This document shows, one piece after another, positions 1 through 6,668 of a DNA stretch of 7,978 nucleotides. Under the pieces are notes generated by a model. The model saw only the letters and a list, made by a program, of their open reading frames with translations, was not told the DNA's origin and did no database searches. The position numbers and the translations under genes were made by a program. Position 1 is the first letter of the stretch. The number at the start of each line of letters is the position of its first letter. The stretch comes from Bacteroides sp. (lineage in GTDB: Bacteria > Bacteroidota > Bacteroidia > Bacteroidales > Bacteroidaceae), in contig JASLCG010000079.1 in assembly GCA_030151885.1 (NCBI GenBank), forward strand, positions 1-7,978. The letters are read 5' to 3'.

Positions 1-330
1 TTGTTTAATACTCATGGTAATTACATTATATAGAGTTATAGTTGTAGTGTTAAAATATATTTTAAATTAGAATTCTTGTAGGTACTTGACTTTGCTTGAT
101 AAAAGATACTCTAATATAAATTTTGTATAAGTTATTTAGACTGTCTTTATTTCTAAATTAGGTATAATCTTAGTCTCCTATTTAAACTTTGCTCTTCTTT
201 ATAAATAAGATTATAGTTATGATTTTTACCTTTCATCATTATATAGCATAATTCCAAGCTGTTGTGTCCTGTGTCTTACTTTACTTAATTAATCTATAAA
301 TTTAAATTATTAAAGATAGTATTGATAAGC
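1..330. other. AT-rich stretch with no recognisable gene
   Basis: I see no convincing reading frame on either strand: stops are dense and no protein family is recognisable. No RNA gene, long repeat or clear TAnnTTTG promoter element was found. The stretch lies beyond the terminator of the lipoprotein-OmpA operon and is probably intergenic, but a gene beyond the left edge could have regulatory sequence here that I cannot identify. Confidence 0.5.
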
Positions 331-368
331 AATAAAAAAGTCCAGACTTATATCTGGACTTTTTTATT
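331..368 (-). terminator. Strong intrinsic terminator after the OmpA-family gene
   Basis: A perfect inverted repeat has 16-bp arms (331-346 and 353-368) around a 6-nt loop (347-352). The G+C core is GTCCAGA/TCTGGAC, and the outer arm pairs an A-rich side with a T-rich side, so either strand ends in a T run. It lies about 76 nt past the OmpA stop on the minus strand and most simply ends the lipoprotein-OmpA operon. The symmetry means it could also stop transcription coming from the left. Confidence 0.88.
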
Positions 369-444
369 ATAAAGGAGCTTCTAAGGTCCCTTTTAATTTA
401 TCTATACTTAGAGTCGACCATACTAGTAAACCTAACTAACATTT

Positions 445-1356
445 TTATAGGTCAGATTTTTTTAAGAAGTTCCAATATTCATTGTTTGTTATTATTTCGA
501 CAGTTACTTTTCTATCCCACTGTCTTAACTCATTATTATAATGTGCAGGAACTGTTGAAATAGACATTCCAACTCCTCTAGACTTAAGCATTTCTGGAGG
601 CACACCTCTGCGCTCTAATGATTGCACTACAGCTGCTGCTCTACGCCTAGATAACTGGAGGTTGTATCTTTTGTCCCCTTTGCTATCTGTATATCCTGTA
701 ATTAGTATATGTTGGTTAGTCATTTTTTTGAGCGAGTCAGCTATTTTATCTAGTATGATTTCGCTATCAGGAAGAACTCTAGCACTATCAAAATAGAAAT
801 TTAAATTTTGAAATAGTAGAAGAACCTCATTCTCTTTTTCTATAACAACTTCTTTTTCAATAATTTTTTCTACTGGTATCTCCACTTTTTCAAAAACAGT
901 TCTTTCAATGAAATCAATATTCTTTTTATTTTCACCTCCAAATCTAAATAGCAGTCTTACTATACCTTGAAGTGCATCTGCTACATTTTTTTGTTTTTGT
1001 ATAAAATTAGGCATGCGTAAATAGTTAGCTTGCATTCCCATACCTACTTTATTATTAAACCATAAATTTACACCAACTCCAGCAGAAATAGCCATAAGAT
1101 TTCTTTGATCTTCACCATTTTTGTTTTTTACATTGGTCATAACCCACTGCATTAAATCTTTATCTACTGTTTGGCTTCCATCATAATCAACCATCCACTC
1201 TCTGTGTATATAGTTAATACCTAATCTAAAGTATGGGTCAATGTTTTTTGATTTAAAATAAGGAGATAATCTCCATTGTATTCCTAAAGATCCTGTATAG
1301 AATAGTTTCGTTTTCTTTTCGGCATCAATGTTATATACATTAGCACCCCCCCCCAT
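445..1356 (-). CDS. C-terminal part of the OmpA-family protein (barrel and peptidoglycan-binding domain)
   Basis: Counted from the internal ATG at 1356, this is 303 residues. Residues 1-140 complete the barrel-like region, with strands such as LFYTGSLGIQWRLSPYF, PYFRLGINYI and VGMGMQANYL. Residues 150-176 are a charged linker (VEKIIEKEVVIEKE). Residues 178-290 (DNA about 487-825) are an OmpA-like domain: NFYFDSA, then GYTDSKGD with D224, LSRRRAAAV with R239, and DRKVTVEI. The Asp and Arg match the two residues that bind meso-diaminopimelate in this family. ATG 1356 is unlikely to be the true start: the same frame is open upstream to 1437 with barrel-like sequence, and this piece has no signal peptide. 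The ATG is followed by a G9 run. Confidence 0.8.
   Translation of the reverse strand: MGGGANVYNIDAEKKTKLFYTGSLGIQWRLSPYFKSKNIDPYFRLGINYIHREWMVDYDGSQTVDKDLMQWVMTNVKNKNGEDQRNLMAISAGVGVNLWFNNKVGMGMQANYLRMPNFIQKQKNVADALQGIVRLLFRFGGENKKNIDFIERTVFEKVEIPVEKIIEKEVVIEKENEVLLLFQNLNFYFDSARVLPDSEIILDKIADSLKKMTNQHILITGYTDSKGDKRYNLQLSRRRAAAVVQSLERRGVPPEMLKSRGVGMSISTVPAHYNNELRQWDRKVTVEIITNNEYWNFLKKSDL
1346..1354 (-). repeat. Run of nine Gs inside the OmpA-family gene
   Basis: Nine consecutive C on the plus strand read as G9 on the coding strand and encode Gly-Gly plus the first bases of a third Gly (GMGGGAN). At nine the downstream frame is intact and continuous with the barrel-like sequence just upstream. 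A change of one or two bases would shift the frame before the OmpA domain. Such a run is striking in DNA of about 30% G+C. Confidence 0.9.
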
Positions 1357-1400
1357 TCCAACAGTGAAGTCTAAAAAGAAATACTTATTAAGTTCTCTAG

Positions 1401-1646
1401 CTAGGTATATATCTCCACCCCATAGGCATGCCTTAGTTTAATATCATAATTATATCCTATATCAGCTTTCTGAAAATTTGAAAAGTACACTCTGTTTAAC
1501 TGTTGAAGTGTGCCTCCAATACCTATTTCCCAAGCTTTTTTACTTTTGCTTTCTTCTTGGTAATATGGATTTTTATGATCATTTGCCTTGGCAGTTATAT
1601 TTATTGCAAGCAATCCATATAATATTATATATTTAAATTTATTCAT
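1401..1646 (-). CDS. N-terminal fragment of the OmpA-family protein
   Basis: This is 81 residues from ATG at 1646 to TAG at 1401. Residues 1-21 form a signal peptide: K3/K5, a hydrophobic core (residues 6-17) and an A-K-A cleavage site. The mature part has the first barrel-like strands (WEIGIGGTLQQLNRVYFSNF) and ends out of frame with VEIYT. On its own it would be a short secreted peptide with no complete domain, so I read it as the 5' part of the 445-1646 gene and not as an independent small gene. Confidence 0.7.
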   Translation of the reverse strand: MNKFKYIILYGLLAINITAKANDHKNPYYQEESKSKKAWEIGIGGTLQQLNRVYFSNFQKADIGYNYDIKLRHAYGVEIYT

Positions 1647-1670
1647 TTTACTTCTGTTTATCTGCTACAA

Positions 1671-4631
1671 TTATTTTGTTATAAAAGTTTCAGACTTAGT
1701 TATACTAATGTCGTTATTGGGTACTTTAATAGTATATGTAACCCTTATTCTTTCAGAATCACTCTCTATTATTTCAAGATATTTTTTCCAAAGAGATAAT
1801 TTAGACTCTTGAATATCTCTTGTTCTAATAACAGTATGCCAATCACCCTCTTCATTACATATAGCATTGTTTGTGATATTAAGTTTGTCAAGGTCTGAAT
1901 TTGCAGAAAGAGTAATTGTTACTAAAGATCTTGGGTATGCTTCAAAAACATTGAGATTAATGGCATATTCTACATTGTTAAATGTACTTTCTGTTTTTAT
2001 ATCTGTTTGAACAGGAATCCCAATCTCTTTATTTAATTGTTTTAATTTTTGATCTAGTACATATTCGAGCTTATCATTCTTATACATTTCAACTTTTGTA
2101 ACCTCTAATGATTGGTAATTGCTACCATTAGTTTTACTAATACCTTTGTATATTTCTATAATTCTCTCAGAGTCATTAATCTCAATTTCATTAATATTTG
2201 GTTCGAATCTATTAGCTACTCCCAGCTTACTTACATAGTTTAACGATATTTTTAACTTATATCCTTTATCTTCTACTAAGTTGGTTAGTTTAATAGCTGT
2301 TTTAGCCATTTGAGGATTATTATCACCTACATGATCAATTTCAAATACCGATTGTAGCGTAGTATATTTGCTTAGTTTTTCACTTGGAGTCATAGATATA
2401 CTATTTAGTGTATAGTCTTGTTTTGAAAAATTCATTTCAAAACAAGCCTTAGTCCCTTTATATGTTTTAGGGACCTCTATAATGTACACTTGCTGTTGAG
2501 CTAGTATATCAGTTAATCTTTGAACACAATCATTATCCTGATTTATAACTTCAGGCTCTGCATCTTTGTAATTAATCATTAAATTAAACTCTGCATCTTT
2601 AATTGTTGTTGCTTTGATATAGAAATGTGTAAATCCTTTTTCACACTGTGGGTATTCAGTTAAATCCTTAATCAATTCTAGTTTAGCAGGAACTTTAGGT
2701 TGAGGTGCTAGATTGAAAGTATATATAGAAGTATTTTTAGATGTCGGATGTGTAATACTTAGTGTTCTTTGAACAATATTTTCTGGAATATCATACTCGA
2801 AAATAGCAATATAATTTTCAGGTATGTTTTCTATTATTTTAGAAGGCTTAAGATTACCCAAAGTGATTGGATATTCCTTGAAATTATGATTACTAGGAAT
2901 ATATTTTTTGTTAATGATAACTTCTATTTTATAACTGAGAGGTTTATCAGAGCTAGGAATTTCACCATCTTCATTATATTTTATATGAAATGGAATGTAC
3001 TCTATCGCATTAATTCTTTCATCACTAAAAACCTTACTACTTCCGCTAGCTGTCGTAACGTGAACATCTACATTTAAATCTATTAATTGCCTTGGTACGC
3101 TTATAGCCTTAATTGTATTATCTAGTATGCCATTAGATATTGTATTGAGTTTATCGGCAGTGCTTTTATCTAATTGGTCTATATTTCCAAATTCAATTTT
3201 ATATTTAGTACCTACAGGGCCATTTATGATAATCATTGAGTTGTAGTCAGTGTTTATGTTACCTTTCTTATCTAGCTCAATTGTGTAGTTATTAATGTTA
3301 CTGTTTGTAACTGTTACGTTGATATAACTAGTTAGTAAATCTTCACAGTTGCATTTAGAGTGATGTTCTAAGAATATAATATTCTTTGCCTCATCTTTAT
3401 CAACCCCATTTTTCTCTATTATATCATTAAGTTTATCTTCTAATTTTTCTTTTTGGTTTGGATCTTTCATAGCTTGATCCCACCAGTAATTTACAATAAC
3501 AGATAGTTTATCATCAATTTCAGCATCTTTACCATCTTCTCCATTTGTTCCATCGCTACCTTTTAGCCAGTCCAAGAAATCAGAAGTAGTAATACCCATC
3601 TCTTTGGTATAGGTATTGCCCAGTTTATCTTTAATAATTCCTTTTTCTATAGATTCTATCCAAATATCATAAGCACTTTTACCATTTAGGCCATCTTTAC
3701 CTCTTAACCAGTTAAAATAGGCTTCACGGCTATCTCCTAGGTCAATATTATACTCGGTTCCGTCGTTATTATATACTTTTATATTTGGATTGTTTACTGC
3801 TTCTTTCCAAATATGATAAGCACTCTTACCATTGTCTCCACGCATCCAATCTAAGTAGTCCTGGTAGGTCGATTCTGAATTTCCTAATAATTCTTTCCAA
3901 ATTTCGAAAGCAGATTTTCCATTTAGACCATTTTGACCATCTTCTCCTTGAATCCACTCTTCAAAATCAGTTTCAGTACCATTTGGATTCTTCTCTTTCC
4001 ATATTTCAAAAATACTTTTACCATTAGTACCATCTAGGCCGCTCGAACCTTTTAACCAATTTAAAAAGTCTTCTTCAGTTGCATCTTTATTTCCAGTAAC
4101 AATCTTCCATATTTCAAAAGCACTTAGCGCATCTTCTCCATTTGTTCCACCAGACCCGTTTTGTCCGTCTTTTCCTTGAAGCCACTCTTCAAAATCAGCT
4201 TCTGTTCCATTAGGATTTCTCTCTTTCCAATACTCATATACACTAAGTCCATCTTTTCCTTTTAGCCATCTAAAGTAGTCCTCTAATTGATCTCCATCTC
4301 TATCTGCTAGCCATTTTTCTCCTTTTTCATTTCGGATACTTATTTTTGAGGAGTCTTTTTGTTCCTCTATAACTTTTTTCCATACATCGTAAGAAGAGTC
4401 ACCTGTTTTACCATTTTCACCTTTCTCTCCTTTAAGTGTACTAAAAAAATCTTCTTTAGATCCATTTTCATTGCCAGGAATTTCTTTCCATATTTCATAA
4501 AGGTTTTTTCCATCTTTTCCATCTTCACCTTTAGGTCCCTGTGGCATTGTTATGTGTAAATCATTTGCACAACTAGTGCTTAATAATACTATCAGGAAAA
4601 CTGATAAAATTTTAGAAATTGTAATTCGCAT
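1671..4631 (-). CDS. Large repeat-containing lipoprotein with collagen-like spacers
   Basis: This 986-residue protein starts with a lipoprotein signal: basic N-terminus, hydrophobic core (8-17) and STSC with acceptor Cys21. The Ser at -3 is not the ideal lipobox residue. Residues 29-43 are Gly-x-x-Gly (QGPKGEDGKDGKN). Residues 44-369 hold eight units of the form [YF]-x-[IVY]-W-K ... [DA]-[FY]-x-x-[WL]-[LIM]-[KQR]-G, with Trp at 48, 84, 135, 175, 210, 245, 275 and 324. Residues 371-435 look helical and end in a CNC motif (426-428). Residues 436-986 look beta-rich, probably several beta-sandwich domains that I cannot name. Repeats of this kind are known from Bacteroidota surface proteins and some phage tail-fibre proteins. 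The likely location is the outer membrane, possibly surface exposed. An adhesin or structural stalk is an inference. It is the first gene of an operon with the OmpA-family gene. Confidence 0.82.
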   Translation of the reverse strand: MRITISKILSVFLIVLLSTSCANDLHITMPQGPKGEDGKDGKNLYEIWKEIPGNENGSKEDFFSTLKGEKGENGKTGDSSYDVWKKVIEEQKDSSKISIRNEKGEKWLADRDGDQLEDYFRWLKGKDGLSVYEYWKERNPNGTEADFEEWLQGKDGQNGSGGTNGEDALSAFEIWKIVTGNKDATEEDFLNWLKGSSGLDGTNGKSIFEIWKEKNPNGTETDFEEWIQGEDGQNGLNGKSAFEIWKELLGNSESTYQDYLDWMRGDNGKSAYHIWKEAVNNPNIKVYNNDGTEYNIDLGDSREAYFNWLRGKDGLNGKSAYDIWIESIEKGIIKDKLGNTYTKEMGITTSDFLDWLKGSDGTNGEDGKDAEIDDKLSVIVNYWWDQAMKDPNQKEKLEDKLNDIIEKNGVDKDEAKNIIFLEHHSKCNCEDLLTSYINVTVTNSNINNYTIELDKKGNINTDYNSMIIINGPVGTKYKIEFGNIDQLDKSTADKLNTISNGILDNTIKAISVPRQLIDLNVDVHVTTASGSSKVFSDERINAIEYIPFHIKYNEDGEIPSSDKPLSYKIEVIINKKYIPSNHNFKEYPITLGNLKPSKIIENIPENYIAIFEYDIPENIVQRTLSITHPTSKNTSIYTFNLAPQPKVPAKLELIKDLTEYPQCEKGFTHFYIKATTIKDAEFNLMINYKDAEPEVINQDNDCVQRLTDILAQQQVYIIEVPKTYKGTKACFEMNFSKQDYTLNSISMTPSEKLSKYTTLQSVFEIDHVGDNNPQMAKTAIKLTNLVEDKGYKLKISLNYVSKLGVANRFEPNINEIEINDSERIIEIYKGISKTNGSNYQSLEVTKVEMYKNDKLEYVLDQKLKQLNKEIGIPVQTDIKTESTFNNVEYAINLNVFEAYPRSLVTITLSANSDLDKLNITNNAICNEEGDWHTVIRTRDIQESKLSLWKKYLEIIESDSERIRVTYTIKVPNNDISITKSETFITK
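3525..4541 (-). repeat. Coding repeats: eight 'YEIWK ... FxxWLKG' units with GxxG spacers
   Basis: This covers residues 31-369 of the lipoprotein. Short units (1, 3, 4, 5, 6) are about 30-40 residues from one Trp to the next. Units 2, 7 and 8 carry an insertion of roughly 10-20 residues between the YxIWK and FxWLKG halves, often with a 'N/D-G-T-x-Y' turn. Units 3 and 5 share NPNGTE-x-DFEEW-x-QG-x-DGQNG. The matching DNA (CCACTCTTCAAAATCAG at 3954-3970 and 4182-4198) is offset by exactly 228 bp. That suggests a tandem duplication of a two-unit block (units 3-4 and 5-6). Confidence 0.85.
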
Positions 4632-4687
4632 TTTATATAAAGTTTAAGCGAATAGATTATAAGATATTAGTATAAGCTTTTGTTATG

Positions 4688-4705
4688 TGTTAGTAAATAC
4701 TAACA
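4688..4705. promoter_or_regulatory. Dyad in the leader of the lipoprotein gene
   Basis: TGTTAGTA (4688-4695) and TACTAACA (4698-4705) are perfect 8-bp inverted copies separated by AA. The site is 57 nt before the lipoprotein ATG, inside the proposed leader. No T run follows on the minus strand, so it is not a terminator. It could be a protein-binding palindrome or a small leader hairpin. Confidence 0.35.
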
Positions 4706-4844
4706 GACTAATTAAGTGGATTTATATTTGGGAATAACAGCTATATACTACTAATCTTTTTATGCTATTCTGCGTTTCAAGTATAAGGGTATATTTTACT
4801 TTAGATAAATAAAATTTATATCTTAAAAATGTAAAATATTGGCA

Positions 4845-4852
4845 CAAATATA
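4845..4852 (-). promoter_or_regulatory. Candidate -7 element for the lipoprotein-OmpA operon
   Basis: The minus strand reads TATATTTG followed by TGCC, matching the Bacteroidota -7 consensus TAnnTTTG. No clear TTG is seen about 20 nt upstream, where the weak -33 element would lie. It would place the transcript start near 4838 and give a leader of about 205 nt. The motif is short and arises by chance in AT-rich DNA, so the call rests on its position between the spt terminator and the gene. Confidence 0.5.
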
Positions 4853-4857
4853 AAGTA

Positions 4858-4882
4858 AATAATATTGATAAAAAATATTATT
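4858..4882. promoter_or_regulatory. 9-bp dyad just upstream of the candidate -7 element (possible operator)
   Basis: AATAATATT (4858-4866) and AATATTATT (4874-4882) are perfect inverted copies around a 7-nt spacer. The dyad lies where the -13 to -37 region of the proposed lipoprotein promoter would be, a usual place for a regulator site. It is pure A/T, so chance is a real alternative. Confidence 0.3.
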
Positions 4883-5003
4883 GCTTTGTATTTTATACAT
4901 TTAATGCTGATTATTAGTTATTTAATGGTGTACCTGAGTAGTGAAAATATTTTAATTGGATTTTTATTTGAAAATAGAAAAATGCACAAAGGTATATAAT
5001 TGT

Positions 5004-5043
5004 AAATAAAAAAGGTCTTTAAGATTAATCTTAAAGACCTTTT
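5004..5043 (-). terminator. Intrinsic terminator of serine palmitoyltransferase
   Basis: A perfect 26-bp palindrome at 5014-5039 (GGTCTTTAAGATT and its exact inverse) extends by AAAA/TTTT on the outside. On the minus strand it is followed by a T-rich tail. It begins 26 nt past the spt stop codon and separates that gene from the lipoprotein-OmpA operon. Confidence 0.88.
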
Positions 5044-5068
5044 ATGAGGTTGACTATTTAGAATAGTT

Positions 5069-6262
5069 TTATTTATTCAAAGGAATATCTAGTGCTTTAA
5101 AGCATTTAACAAGCTTTTCAATAGCAAAGTCAATTTGCTCTTTTGTATGGGTTGCCATTAGTGAAAAGCGAATTAGTGTATCATTTGGTGAGCACGCAGG
5201 TGGAACAACAGGGTTTACAAAAACACCTTCATCAAAAAGAAGTTTTGTAACCATAAATGTTTTTTCCATATTTCGTACATACAACGGAATAATTGGTGTT
5301 TCTGTCGATCCTATTTCAAAACCAAGTTGTCTAAAATTATTTAAAGCATAATTTGTTAGTTCCCAAAGTCTTTCTATTCTTTCAGGTTCTTTTTTCATTA
5401 TATGCAAAGCTTCACGCGCAGCAGCTGTAGCAGCAGGTGTGTTACTAGCACTAAAAATATATGATCTAGAATTGTGACGTAGGTAGTTTATAATGGATTC
5501 ATCAGCAGCTATAAAACCTCCGATTGCAGCTAGTGACTTACTAAAAGTACCCATAATAAGGTCAACGTCTTTTGTTACACCAAAGTGGTCGCAAGTACCA
5601 CGGCCTAAGTTTCCTAGTACTCCTAGTCCGTGTGCTTCATCAACCATTATATTGGCATTATATTTTTTAGATAAACGAACTATTTCTGGTAGGTTTGCAA
5701 TGTCCCCTTCCATGCTAAAAACTCCATCTACAACGATTAGCTTAACCGATTCAGGTTTACATTTTTTAAGTTCATTTTCTAAAGATTCCATGTTGTTATG
5801 CTTAAACTTTAAGCATGTAGAAAAAGATAGACGACGTCCTTCAACAATAGATGCATGATCTAATTCATCGCAAATAATATAATCTTCACGACCTGTAACA
5901 CAAGATACGACACCTAAGTTAACTTGGAATCCTGTAGAGTAGATTAGGGCATCTTCCTTACCTACGAACTCTGCTAATTCTTTTTCAAGTTCTAGATGAA
6001 TGTCTAGTGTACCATTCAAAAAACGAGAACCAGCACAGCCTGTACCATATTTATGTGTTGCTTCTACAGCAGCTTCAATTACTTTTGGATGATTAGTTAG
6101 GCCTAAGTAAGAGTTTGAGCCAAACATGAGGACTTTTCTGCCACTCATAATCACTTCTGTGTTTTGTTCGCTCTCAATGCAGCGAAAGTAGGGATATACG
6201 CCTTTTGCCTTAACACGTTGAGGTAAGTCGTATTTCGCTAATTTATCTTGTAATAATCCCAT
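5069..6262 (-). CDS. spt: Serine palmitoyltransferase (sphingolipid synthesis)
   Basis: This PLP-dependent alpha-oxoamine synthase has 397 residues, the normal full length. It condenses L-serine with a long-chain acyl-CoA to form 3-ketodihydrosphingosine, the committed step of sphingolipid synthesis, in the cytosol. Visible motifs are GSNSYLGL (48-55), GTGCAGSRFLNGT (73-85), DHAS with H136 that stacks on PLP, VDEAHGLG with D208 and H211, GTFSKS with the Schiff-base lysine K242, and PPACSPNDTLIRFSLMATHT (354-373) with R365 in the substrate-carboxylate region. The MGLLQDKLAKYDLPQ start matches Bacteroides enzymes as I remember them and supports ATG 6262. The paralogues 2-amino-3-ketobutyrate CoA ligase and 8-amino-7-oxononanoate synthase are the main alternatives, but overall similarity favours the Bacteroides serine enzyme. 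It appears to be transcribed alone. Confidence 0.93.
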   Translation of the reverse strand: MGLLQDKLAKYDLPQRVKAKGVYPYFRCIESEQNTEVIMSGRKVLMFGSNSYLGLTNHPKVIEAAVEATHKYGTGCAGSRFLNGTLDIHLELEKELAEFVGKEDALIYSTGFQVNLGVVSCVTGREDYIICDELDHASIVEGRRLSFSTCLKFKHNNMESLENELKKCKPESVKLIVVDGVFSMEGDIANLPEIVRLSKKYNANIMVDEAHGLGVLGNLGRGTCDHFGVTKDVDLIMGTFSKSLAAIGGFIAADESIINYLRHNSRSYIFSASNTPAATAAAREALHIMKKEPERIERLWELTNYALNNFRQLGFEIGSTETPIIPLYVRNMEKTFMVTKLLFDEGVFVNPVVPPACSPNDTLIRFSLMATHTKEQIDFAIEKLVKCFKALDIPLNK

Positions 6263-6398
6263 GAATTGATGTTTAAAAATTCGCCTTAATTAGTTTTACA
6301 TGTTTTATTCCCTTAATTATATATGATGTATATATAATAAGGTGAAGCAATTATTAAGAAAGTAGTATTTTAAACTACTTCTTATTTTTTTTGATTTG
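6263..6398 (-). promoter_or_regulatory. Long leader of the spt gene with two hairpins
   Basis: If transcription starts about 7 nt past the -7 element at 6405-6412, the leader is about 135 nt. It contains hairpin A at 6355-6384 (TAAGA-A-AGTAGT with ACTACTTCTTA, 11 bp with one bulged A) and hairpin B at 6311-6342 (CCTTAATTATATA with TATATAATAAGG, 12 bp with one bulged A). Read on the plus strand, hairpin A is followed directly by T8 (6385-6392), so it could stop antisense transcription. On the minus strand neither hairpin has a T run. I recognise no known riboswitch. Confidence 0.45.
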
Positions 6399-6404
6399 AG
6401 AGGG

Positions 6405-6412
6405 CAAAGATA
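6405..6412 (-). promoter_or_regulatory. Candidate -7 element for spt
   Basis: The minus strand reads TATCTTTG followed by CCC, a perfect match to the Bacteroidota TAnnTTTG consensus. No clear TTG is visible about 20 nt upstream for the -33 element. It is the only such match I found on this strand between the spt start and the gene upstream. Confidence 0.55.
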
Positions 6413-6668
6413 ACAAATAAAGAAGGTAATTACTTATTTTTCATAAAAAATTACTCCTGTAGCCTATCTACCTTGCTAAAAGTGAATTAAATATTAAAAA
6501 AAGACTCAAAAAGATTAATTTTGTATACAATCTTCTTATAGAATTAGTGATAATTAGTCTCTTTTATAGCGATCTTGAAAGGATAATAACCATGACGTAA
6601 CATCTGAAGAATAGCACATCATATTCTATTTTAGGTAAACATAATAATATGTTATCATCTATATGTTT
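6413..6668. other. Intergenic stretch between the unknown gene and the spt promoter
   Basis: No reading frame or RNA gene was recognised. Two weak inverted repeats lie downstream of the 6669-7103 gene. AACATA/TATGTT (6638-6653) has no T run. AAGATT/AATCTT (6511-6534) is followed on the minus strand by TTTTTGAGTCTTTTTTT and could be a weak terminator of that gene. Confidence 0.4.
6511..6534 (-). terminator. Weak candidate terminator after the 6669-7103 gene
   Basis: A 6-bp AT-rich stem (AAGATT/AATCTT) with a 12-nt loop is followed on the minus strand by two T runs separated by GAGTC. It is about 135 nt past the stop codon and has little G+C in the stem, so it is much weaker than the terminators at 331-368 and 5004-5043. 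Confidence 0.25.

Larger units (their letters stand above)
445..1646 (-). pseudogene. OmpA-family outer-membrane protein gene, split by a frameshift
   Basis: Read as one gene this would encode about 400 residues, needing one extra base near 1417-1427. It has a Sec signal peptide (cleavage likely after A-K-A, residue 21), an N-terminal beta-barrel-like region rich in alternating aromatic and polar residues, a linker of V/I-E-K repeats, and a C-terminal OmpA-like peptidoglycan-binding domain. The first frame ends at TAG 1401-1403. The second frame is open from 1437 and reads LWGGDIYLARELNKYFFLD across the break, which is typical barrel sequence. Inserting a base after GC of the alanine codon gives HALWGGDIY, which matches my memory of Bacteroidales relatives (HAxYGGNIY). 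The gene starts 24 bp after the lipoprotein stop, so the two are probably co-transcribed. The break could be a sequencing error, a true mutation, or less likely recoding. Confidence 0.8.

Noticed and set aside
1354..1356. ATG at 1356 as the genuine start of a 303-residue protein
   Set aside because: The frame is open upstream with barrel-like sequence, the product would lack a signal peptide although it is an outer-membrane type protein, and the missing N-terminus lies just upstream in another frame.
1417..1427. Programmed -1 ribosomal frameshift in the OmpA gene
   Set aside because: There is no X-XXY-YYZ heptamer in the reading frame at the break and no obvious pseudoknot after it, and the family is not known for recoding. 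A base error or mutation is simpler.
3525..4541. CRISPR array or classic collagen gene
   Set aside because: The repeats are coding, degenerate at DNA level and of unequal length, unlike CRISPR. The Gly-x-x-Gly runs are only a few triplets long and interrupted by Trp-rich units, unlike collagen proper.
1588..4559. Several plus-strand open frames of 66-102 codons (1588-1812, 2769-3077, 3785-4027, 4359-4559)
   Set aside because: All lie opposite the lipoprotein or OmpA genes, encode low-complexity Phe/Ile-rich or His/Leu-rich sequence, and mirror the repeats or AT bias of the true genes.
5493..5858. Plus-strand open frame of 121 codons
   Set aside because: It lies entirely inside the spt gene in the opposite direction. 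Spt has full family motifs over this region, while the plus-strand product has no family resemblance.
6516..6523. Plus-strand TAATTTTG matching TAnnTTTG
   Set aside because: No plus-strand gene lies downstream, since the next sequence is the 3' side of a minus-strand gene. A match of this short motif is expected by chance about once per 1-1.5 kb per strand at this base composition.
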